Positions 27,983-33,102 of a DNA stretch of 33,102 bases are shown here, one piece after another. How positions within the stretch are numbered: position 1 is the first letter of the stretch; each line of letters begins with the position of its first letter. Under the pieces are notes generated by a model, which was given only the letters and a program-made list of their open reading frames with translations, was not told the DNA's origin and searched no databases. Source of the DNA: an uncultured Saprospiraceae bacterium (lineage in GTDB: Bacteria > Bacteroidota > Bacteroidia > Chitinophagales > Saprospiraceae); contig CALFUQ010000094.1 of NCBI GenBank assembly GCA_937929885.1, positions 1-33,102 of the forward strand, written 5' to 3'. Position numbers and translations under genes: made by a program.

Positions 27983-27993
27983 TAATCAATTGA

Positions 27994-28001
27994 TATTTTT
28001 G
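27994..28001 (+). promoter_or_regulatory. Possible -7 element of the PhoD-like gene
   Basis: TATTTTTG matches the Bacteroidota -7 consensus TAnnTTTG, 49 bases before the ATG at 28050 and just after the MFS stop. No clear -33 TTG is visible, so the call is weak. Confidence 0.28.
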
Positions 28002-28049
28002 ATATTCTCTAATTAAGCCGATAACCACAACCTCCGTATATTTAGGAAT

Positions 28050-29105
28050 ATGACAAGACTATTTATCCTAATTCTATTTGTGTCGTTAAGTACAGCATGC
28101 AGAGAAGAACCGAAGACCACATCGTCACTAGCCAAAATAAAACGTCTTCAGAAAACACCAACTGTAAATTCTGCTGATCGACTAGATGTAATCACCTTCG
28201 GATCGTGTAGCAGGCATGACGAAAAACAACCACTCTGGAAATCAATAGCTGAGGAGGAGCCAGATCTTTGGATTTGGAGTGGGGATAATATTTACGGAGA
28301 TACAGAGGACATGTCATTATTTGAAAGCAAGTATACTAAGCAACTGTTGCATCCTGCTTATCAAAGATTTGTAGAACGCGTGCCAATAATCGGCACTTGG
28401 GATGATCATGACTACGGAGTAAATGATGGAGGTAAAAACTATCCCAAGAAAAAAGAAACAAGAGATTTAATGTTTGAGTTTCTTGGAGTGCCTAAAGATA
28501 ATCCTGCTTGGGATAGAGAGGGCGCTTACCAAAGCTATATCTATGGTCCTACAGAAAAGCGCGTAAAGATCATCTTGATAGATGCCCGCTACTTTAGAGA
28601 TGACACAAAGAGATCTCCCGACCGAAAATCATACACACCAACAACAGGAGACGTGCTGGGAGAAGCACAATGGAGTTGGTTTGAAAAAGAGCTGATAGGG
28701 AGTGAAGCAAATTTAAATGTAATTGTGAGTGGTATTCAGATGATACCAGAGGATCATAAATATGAGAAGTGGGCTAATTTCCCACTGTCAAGGGATAGGT
28801 TGTTTAACTTAATAAAGTCTTCTAAATCAAATACAATATTAATCAGTGGCGACAGGCATATTGGTGAAATCTCCGCGATTGAACAAGGAGATCGTACACT
28901 CTATGAAATCACTTCTAGTGGTTTGACACATAGTTATGATAGTTTCTCTGGAGAAGAAAATCAACACCGCGTGAGTAATGTAGTATCTTCTCTTAACTAT
29001 GGTAAACTTACTATTGATTGGGATGCAGATCCGATAAGCGTTACAGGCGAGATTAAAGGTATAGGTGGTAAAGATTATGAAAAGATAGCTTTTGACTTGA
29101 AATAA
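28050..29105 (+). CDS. PhoD-like alkaline phosphatase/phosphodiesterase lipoprotein
   Basis: 351 residues with lipoprotein signal LILFVSLSTAC (Cys17). Metallophosphatase motifs of the PhoD family are in order: GSCSR (51-55), SGDNIYGD (77-84), GTWDDHDYGVND around Asp118-Asp121, and SGDRHIGE (266-273), which supply metal ligands. The protein lacks the large N-terminal domain of Bacillus PhoD and resembles the short Bacteroidota form. It probably hydrolyses phosphodiesters or phosphomonoesters in the periplasm or on the cell surface. It may be read together with the MFS gene (67-base gap) or from its own promoter. Confidence 0.88.
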   Translation: MTRLFILILFVSLSTACREEPKTTSSLAKIKRLQKTPTVNSADRLDVITFGSCSRHDEKQPLWKSIAEEEPDLWIWSGDNIYGDTEDMSLFESKYTKQLLHPAYQRFVERVPIIGTWDDHDYGVNDGGKNYPKKKETRDLMFEFLGVPKDNPAWDREGAYQSYIYGPTEKRVKIILIDARYFRDDTKRSPDRKSYTPTTGDVLGEAQWSWFEKELIGSEANLNVIVSGIQMIPEDHKYEKWANFPLSRDRLFNLIKSSKSNTILISGDRHIGEISAIEQGDRTLYEITSSGLTHSYDSFSGEENQHRVSNVVSSLNYGKLTIDWDADPISVTGEIKGIGGKDYEKIAFDLK

Positions 29106-29233
29106 ATGCTAGCCACAGTCTGAAAAGCCATTTAGTCTGGGTCTGAGTGCATATCCAATATTTTAAAGCTTTCCAGGCTAAAATCAATTTGGTTGAAAAA
29201 TTGAATTTGCATTAAACTAGAGAAAAATAAAAT

Positions 29234-29335
29234 ATGATCAAGCAACTCATTAATACGACTACTAGTCTTAAAAATGTAGATATCGCCTTATTTGTTTTAG
29301 GATAATCGGTGGAGGCAGAAGACAGCTATTCATAA
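29234..29335 (+). pseudogene. Possible DoxX-like gene remnant (frameshifted, truncated)
   Basis: An ATG at 29234 opens MIKQLINTTTSLKNVDIALF followed by VLG and a stop at 29303. Moving one frame at that point continues as RIIGGGRRQLFIK before another stop. The combined ALFVLRI-GG pattern resembles the first membrane helix of DoxX-family proteins. The piece is short and nothing further downstream supports the family, so the call is weak. Confidence 0.25.
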
Positions 29336-29379
29336 AATGAGATTACAAGAGCACAGTATATCAAAACCAAAAAATGCTT

Positions 29380-29426
29380 TCTCTCTCTTGCAAAACGAGA
29401 CATGTCATAAAGTGACAGAGAGGAGT
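29380..29426 (+). repeat. Dispersed repeat R2, copy 1
   Basis: 47 bases matching 32516-32563 at most positions, with the shared core AAAGTGACAGAGAGGAGT identical. The GTCA...TGAC hairpin is kept; the first stem (CTCTC...GAGAC) is partly degraded. Confidence 0.8.
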
Positions 29427-29678
29427 TAGCCAAGAGAACCTATTCGATGGCCACTAGTGGAATCCTCAGCACCGAAGCTATCAATACCTATAGCAATAAA
29501 AATAATTTTTCCATAACTTAATATAGTGTTGGATAGAGCTTAGAAAGGGTCTACTATTTTACCACAAATTTTGACTCAAGCATAGAAGCAATGTTCAGCG
29601 TTAGATATGATCGCAATTATCGGTGTGCTTCAGATAGATGACGATATATCAATTATTAAGAAACAACATATCCAAAAA

Positions 29679-30758
29679 ATGAAAAGCAAAGTAATTACTA
29701 TTCTGATTTGCTTCTTGCTGTGGAACTGCTCTCAAGATGAACCGCCAGTGGAAGTGAACATTGACCGAGAGTTCAAAATGGGATTTACGACATGGCCTTA
29801 TGGACCTAGCTTGCAAGATGTCAATGATACTTATACGTTTATAGAAAATAATGCTGACATCTACACGGAGCATATTGATAATAATATTCCTTGGAATGCA
29901 TGGATCAACGACCAGACATTACCTACAGCGTTCACTAATGAAATATCAGGGAAAGTTGATAGGAGAATTTCGGACAAACCGTTACTACTCTCTGTTAGCC
30001 TTTTAAATTCAAGTAGAGATGAACTTGCATCTGATTTTGATGGTACGATTCCTACTTATACCAATTTAGATGACGAGGATATCAGAGATGCATATTTCAA
30101 GCATGTTGATTATTTGGTAAGTGAGTTTGTACCAGATTATCTCGTTATCTCAATTGAAGCCAACGAATTAAGGTTGCGATCTCCAGAAAAGTGGGATTCG
30201 TACAGGAGTTTAATTCTTGATGTTAAATCAAGAATCAGGAATTTTTATCCCGATCTTAAAATTTCAGAATCGATCTCGCTCCACAATTTTTACGAACCTG
30301 ATGTTTCTGACCCCTCAGCTTTTATAGAGGATATTACTGATCATATAAATCAGATGGACTTTGTGGCGATCAGCTTTTATCCATTTTTAAAAGGCCTGCG
30401 TTCAACAAGTAATTTTCAGGAGGTCCTTGATTTTCTTCATGCAAATGTCACTCCTCCAATTGCATTCGTTGAAACCGCACATCTTGCGGAAGACTTGAGG
30501 ATCCCAAATTTGAATGTATCAATTGATGGAGATGAATCCGAACAAAAGGACTATCTAGAGACTTTAATGGAAAATGCTTCAAACCAGAATTATGAATTCA
30601 TCATTTGGTGGACACATAGAGATTTCGATGCCCTGTGGGAAACTTTCCCTGAAGGAGTTAAGGATATTGGACAGATATGGAGAGATACTGGATTGCTGAA
30701 TGAAGATGGAACAGAAAGGCCTGCTTTTGCAGTTTGGTCGGCCTACCTAAGTAACTAA
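29679..30758 (+). CDS. GH53-like (clan GH-A) glycoside hydrolase lipoprotein
   Basis: 359 residues from the ATG at 29679, chosen because it begins a lipoprotein signal, MKSKVITILICFLLWNC (Cys17); an upstream in-frame ATG at 29607 would bury it. The body reads as a TIM barrel. VISIEANEL contains the Asn162-Glu163 pair expected for the clan GH-A acid/base, and AFVETAH gives Glu265 as the likely nucleophile. MDFVAISFYPFLKG and VETAH closely resemble the corresponding motifs of GH53 endo-beta-1,4-galactanases. Overall similarity to classic GH53 seems low, especially at the N-terminus, so substrate specificity for galactan is uncertain. It is monocistronic in a repeat-rich region, with no Sus-type transporter beside it. 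Confidence 0.68.
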   Translation: MKSKVITILICFLLWNCSQDEPPVEVNIDREFKMGFTTWPYGPSLQDVNDTYTFIENNADIYTEHIDNNIPWNAWINDQTLPTAFTNEISGKVDRRISDKPLLLSVSLLNSSRDELASDFDGTIPTYTNLDDEDIRDAYFKHVDYLVSEFVPDYLVISIEANELRLRSPEKWDSYRSLILDVKSRIRNFYPDLKISESISLHNFYEPDVSDPSAFIEDITDHINQMDFVAISFYPFLKGLRSTSNFQEVLDFLHANVTPPIAFVETAHLAEDLRIPNLNVSIDGDESEQKDYLETLMENASNQNYEFIIWWTHRDFDALWETFPEGVKDIGQIWRDTGLLNEDGTERPAFAVWSAYLSN

Positions 30759-30957
30759 AGTTGCAGACATAATACTTTAAGCAAAGGGAACCATTAATAG
30801 GACTAATTCTCTATATCTTAGGTGTGACGAATGCAGTAATAAGCATATAATAAATGATTAATATCGATGCGACATTATCACATTAGGAGTAGGAATTACA
30901 GGTAAGTTAATCACGTCCTCTATAGTCAAACCTTTAGTACAAACCTAACACCACTGA

Positions 30958-31533
30958 ATGCCATCTATTTCCGAAATGATAAATAATGTTTTTCCACTCT
31001 CAGCTGGAACGCTTGAGAAATTCACTTCCATATTAGAGCCTCAGCAATTTGCGAAAGGAGATCTATTGGTAAAAGAAGGAAAACGAAGTGGTAAAGAATT
31101 CATAATTACAAAAGGCATTTGTAGAAGCTTTGTTCTAAGCCCAAGTGGGAAAGAGATATCACTGTCATTTTTTTTGGAGGAACAGGCGATATCACCTAGC
31201 TTCATAAGAACAAACAATGAGATATCCATTCTCAATGTACAAGCATTGACCGATGTAGAAGTTTTTTGTTTCTCAAGAGAAAATCTGATGAGTCTAATGG
31301 CATCAAAGGTAGATATGAGGCAATGGGGTAATACGGTATTACAAAGAGAGCTGATGCTGAAGATCGAAAAGGAATTAAGCCAAGCTTCTATGACTGTTCA
31401 AGAGAGATTAATAGCTTTTAGACAAAGATATGGTGCGCTAGAAAATTTAATTGCACATACGCACATCGCCTCCTATCTAGGTATCACTACAATATCACTT
31501 AGTCGGTTGAGGAAAAGATTAGCTGGACAATAG
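30958..31533 (+). CDS. Crp/Fnr-family transcriptional regulator
   Basis: 191 residues. About 15-120 is a cyclic-nucleotide-binding-type domain (FAKGDLLVKEGKRSGKEFII, KGICRSFVLSPSGKEISL). The C-terminal part has a helix-turn-helix (IAHTHIASYLGITTISLSRL) like that of short Bacteroidota Crp/Fnr proteins. These usually lack true cAMP-binding residues, and I see no canonical cAMP-binding RxA motif. It stands alone; the 199-base gap upstream shows no operator I can define. Its target genes are unknown. An R1 repeat hairpin lies 22 bases after its stop and may act as a transcript end. Confidence 0.87.
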   Translation: MPSISEMINNVFPLSAGTLEKFTSILEPQQFAKGDLLVKEGKRSGKEFIITKGICRSFVLSPSGKEISLSFFLEEQAISPSFIRTNNEISILNVQALTDVEVFCFSRENLMSLMASKVDMRQWGNTVLQRELMLKIEKELSQASMTVQERLIAFRQRYGALENLIAHTHIASYLGITTISLSRLRKRLAGQ

Positions 31534-31555
31534 TAGATGGATACAATGAAATCCC

Positions 31556-31613
31556 GATCGTCGAGGTTTGTAACTTTGTAACCTCGATGAAACTATGCAT
31601 AACTAAATAAAAG
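31556..31613 (+). repeat. Dispersed palindromic repeat R1, copy A
   Basis: A 10-base-pair stem (31559-31568 with 31580-31589, one G-T pair) and an 11-base loop, followed by a conserved tail (ATGAAACTATGCATAAC to 31613). The centre contains an 8-base tandem duplication TTTGTAAC-TTTGTAAC compared with copy B. Its placement after the Crp/Fnr stop would also suit a transcription end. Confidence 0.85.
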
Positions 31614-31663
31614 CCGCTTTAAATAAAAACAAAAAAATACACCCACAATAAAATACCCAGACT

Positions 31664-31887
31664 ATGAAAACATCTAACATCATACTTATACTCTGCGCAA
31701 TTATTTATAAGTAGTGTTGTTTATAGCCAAGAGCCCTGTGAGTGCAGGATACGTTGAACATGCAGATGACTGGATGTATAGTAGCCGCAGAAACTATTCA
31801 GGATTATATGCTTTGGTAGAGATTGATTTGATAGATATTTAAGACGACGTAGGCAAGCATTACCAGGAAAACCAGGTTATATTTTAA
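31664..31887 (+). pseudogene. Degraded gene for a small secreted protein
   Basis: An ATG at 31664 opens MKTSNIILILCAI, but this frame stops at 31712. One frame over (from 31704) the signal peptide continues as FISSVVYSQEPCEC, and a second shift (from 31744) gives GYVEHADDWMYSSRRNYSGL and on to a stop at 31840. Past this stop the frame remains open for DDVGKHYQENQVIF until 31887. The pieces join into one sensible protein of about 75 residues with a signal peptide, interrupted by two frameshifts and one internal stop. I do not recognise the family. Sequencing errors could mimic the frameshifts, but three lesions in 220 bases favour decay. Confidence 0.6.
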
Positions 31888-31906
31888 ACTAAAATATTTT
31901 GACTTT

Positions 31907-32353
31907 TTGTTAAGTAAAATTTTATATAAACTGTTACCATATCACCAAATATTTGGCGGATTATGTGGTATTCTATTTTGTTTTTTAAGCCCTACTGGTC
32001 ATTCAGTTTTAGTGCCATTATTATTGTTTTGCTTTTCAATTTGTAGTGGAATTATATTGCTTAGAGGAAACGTTTTATTATCAATATTCAACTACCTGCT
32101 TCAAGCAATTGGGTTTAGTGTTATGGATGGCATACTTTATAACTATAACTTATTTTTATCTCAAAGATTCTCATATCAATTTGATGATAATTTATCTAGA
32201 GTTAGTTTTGATTTTATAACTTTTGTTTATTTATCCGAAGGCAATGAAAATACTATTGATATAAATTTATTCGCCATTCTTCTGCTTTGTATATTGATAT
32301 TTGGTCCTGAAAAAATGTCTGGACTTAAAATTATGTCAACAGACGAAGATTAG
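31907..32353 (+). CDS. Hypothetical AT-rich membrane protein
   Basis: 148 residues from TTG (the frame is open from 31853 with no ATG or GTG). At least three hydrophobic segments are visible: about 12-33 (FGGLCGILFCFL), 34-52 (VLVPLLLFCFSICSGIILL) and 121-135 (INLFAILLLCILIFG). A polar stretch lies between. Codon use is very AT-rich and unlike the neighbouring operons. It lies between the two copies of repeat R1, just after a degraded gene. No family is recognised. The hydrophobic layout and absence of internal stops support a real gene, but an overlooked chance ORF is possible. Confidence 0.55.
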   Translation: MLSKILYKLLPYHQIFGGLCGILFCFLSPTGHSVLVPLLLFCFSICSGIILLRGNVLLSIFNYLLQAIGFSVMDGILYNYNLFLSQRFSYQFDDNLSRVSFDFITFVYLSEGNENTIDINLFAILLLCILIFGPEKMSGLKIMSTDED

Positions 32354-32357
32354 CCCT

Positions 32358-32406
32358 GATCGTCGAGGTTTGAACCTCGATGAAATTATGCTTAACCAAA
32401 TAAAAG
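32358..32406 (+). repeat. Dispersed palindromic repeat R1, copy B
   Basis: Same orientation as copy A. A 10-base-pair stem (32361-32370 with 32373-32382) closes on a 2-base spacer, followed by the conserved tail ATGAAATTATGCTTAACC. It starts 5 bases after the stop of the membrane protein gene. Confidence 0.85.
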
Positions 32407-32515
32407 ACCAATTAAATAAGAACATAAAAATGAGAACTCATAATCACCTAAGCTTTCTCATTTTTAGAGGAAAGGATAGAGACAAGAACAATAATTAATT
32501 TACAAAAAAAAGCAA

Positions 32516-32563
32516 GTCTCTCCTTTGCAAGAGGAGAGATGTCACAAAGTGACAGAGAGGAGT
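32516..32563 (+). repeat. Dispersed repeat R2, copy 2
   Basis: 48 bases with two hairpins: CTCTCC (32518-32523) with GGAGAG (32533-32538), and GTCAC (32541-32545) with GTGAC (32549-32553). It lies 5 bases beyond the stop codon of the glycosyltransferase gene on the minus strand, where it could act as a transcript end. Confidence 0.82.
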
Positions 32564-32568
32564 ATTTC

Positions 32569-33102
32569 TTAACCACCACCAAGCTGAACAAGCCGCTCAT
32601 AAGTAACTTCCGCAGCGCTATCCCAAGAAAAACCCTGTAACTGCTGAACACCCTCAGAAACAAGCCTATCCTTCAAGTCCTCATCAATAGAGATCCGTGA
32701 TATGGCAGCAGTGATCTCATCCACACTTTCTGGATTGACGAGTAATGCAGCATCGCCTGCAACTTCCTTGAGAGCTCCGCGATTGGAAGTGATCACTGGC
32801 ACTTCACATTGCATAGCTTCTAATAGGGGAAGCCCAAAACCTTCAAACAAAGAAACATACACCAATGCCTCAGCTGCTGCTAAGTAAGGGGAGATATCAC
32901 CTTCTATTTCTTCTAAGATTTTTATTCTATCTGGAAACTTTGTCCTATTTAATTTAGCTGCAACTACATCATTATTCCAAGCCCATCTTCCGAGAATGAC
33001 TAAGTGGTGAACTTTATCAGTCTGACAAAATTCCTCGAATGCTTCTACTAATCGCAGGATGTTTTTTCGGGGATGGATAGAACCTACATAGATGAAGTAT
33101 GG
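32569..33102 (-). CDS. Glycosyltransferase family 4 (GT-B), N-terminally cut by window edge
   Basis: 177 residues of the C-terminal half are visible; the frame is open through the right edge, so the first part lies outside. It begins PYFIYVGSIHPRKNI, the start of the GT4 donor-binding Rossmann domain. The EGFGLPLLEAM segment shows the E-x7-E motif that binds the nucleotide-sugar donor, and CEVPVITSNRGALKEVAG follows as usual. The gene ends at LVQLGGG. Such enzymes build surface polysaccharide or O-antigen, and its neighbours beyond the window probably belong to the same locus. An internal ATG at 32863-32865 is not the start. Confidence 0.92.
   Translation of the reverse strand, partial: PYFIYVGSIHPRKNILRLVEAFEEFCQTDKVHHLVILGRWAWNNDVVAAKLNRTKFPDRIKILEEIEGDISPYLAAAEALVYVSLFEGFGLPLLEAMQCEVPVITSNRGALKEVAGDAALLVNPESVDEITAAISRISIDEDLKDRLVSEGVQQLQGFSWDSAAEVTYERLVQLGGG

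Larger units (their letters stand above)
29106..29678. other. 573-base gene-poor region with repeat and gene debris
   Basis: No intact gene is visible between the PhoD-like gene and the GH53-like lipoprotein. The region holds one copy of a dispersed hairpin repeat (29380-29426) and a short broken reading frame (from 29234), and is rich in stops on both strands. It looks like a decayed stretch. Confidence 0.6.

Noticed and set aside
29338-29430. Small ORF MRLQEHSISKPKNAFSLLQN running into repeat R2
   Set aside because: Most of it is the repeat itself; no support for translation.
32301-32498. Plus-strand ORF over the end of the membrane gene and repeat R1
   Set aside because: It overlaps another frame of a better candidate and runs through the repeat palindrome; no protein-like features. 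A short frame from about 32430 (MRTHNHLSFLIF) was likewise set aside.
32448-32663. Minus-strand ORF over repeat R2 and the glycosyltransferase end
   Set aside because: It reads through repeat R2 and overlaps the glycosyltransferase in another frame.
1-33102. CRISPR arrays, tRNA/rRNA genes, phage or insertion-sequence genes
   Set aside because: No regular spaced repeats, no cloverleaf or rRNA-like sequence and no transposase or integrase were seen. The repeated GAT-GG-GAT DNA motifs in 1-10911 are VCBS calcium-loop codons, not DNA repeats.

Overview
The window looks like a chromosomal segment of a marine-type member of the Bacteroidota (Saprospiria, Cytophagia or Flavobacteriia class; I cannot place it more finely). 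The evidence is the low GC content, lipoproteins on most operons, a protein with a type IX secretion (gliding-motility type B) C-terminal domain, two TonB-dependent receptor/DUF4249 pairs, and frequent non-ATG starts with little Shine-Dalgarno signal. I see no rRNA, tRNA, CRISPR array, phage genes or transposase gene.

Layout. (1) Positions 1-10911, plus strand: a tightly packed operon that enters from the left edge. It holds three very large paralogous FG-GAP/VCBS + ASPIC/UnbV proteins (the first is cut by the edge), a small lipoprotein and a T9SS-exported protein. Adjacent genes overlap or lie 15 bases apart. (2) 10913-14661, minus strand: a TonB-dependent receptor with an STN domain followed by a DUF4249 lipoprotein. 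(3) 14907-18740, plus strand: a DUF1080 (3-keto-glycoside hydrolase-like) + PA14 lipoprotein, then a secreted beta-propeller protein ending in a type 1 (blue) copper domain. (4) 18778-19485, minus strand: an outer-membrane beta-barrel gene whose signal peptide lies upstream of any standard start codon. (5) 19858-23177, plus strand: a second TonB receptor/DUF4249 pair. (6) 23161-23940, minus strand: an omega-amidase-type nitrilase. (7) 24064-25251: a secreted SdrD B-like repeat protein closed by a perfect terminator. (8) 25369-29105, plus strand: a Tat-exported Gfo/Idh/MocA oxidoreductase lipoprotein, an MFS transporter and a PhoD-like phosphatase lipoprotein. (9) 29106-33102: a looser accessory-looking region with a GH53-like lipoprotein, a Crp/Fnr regulator, two dispersed repeat families (two copies each), a decayed gene, an AT-rich orphan membrane protein and the end of a GT4 glycosyltransferase.

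How the genes may work together. Most products are predicted to sit at the cell surface or in the periplasm and to handle polymers or sugars. The DUF1080 hydrolase, the Gfo/Idh/MocA oxidoreductase and the MFS carrier are the parts expected of a keto-glycoside pathway (C3 oxidation of a glycoside, cleavage of the 3-keto product, uptake). The blue-copper propeller protein next to the hydrolase could be a redox partner; that link is inference. The two receptor/DUF4249 pairs surround the hydrolase/copper block and may supply outer-membrane uptake. The most distinctive observations are the copper-propeller/DUF1080 gene pair, the triplicated VCBS operon, the barrel gene without a standard start, and the two hairpin-forming repeat families around a degraded locus.
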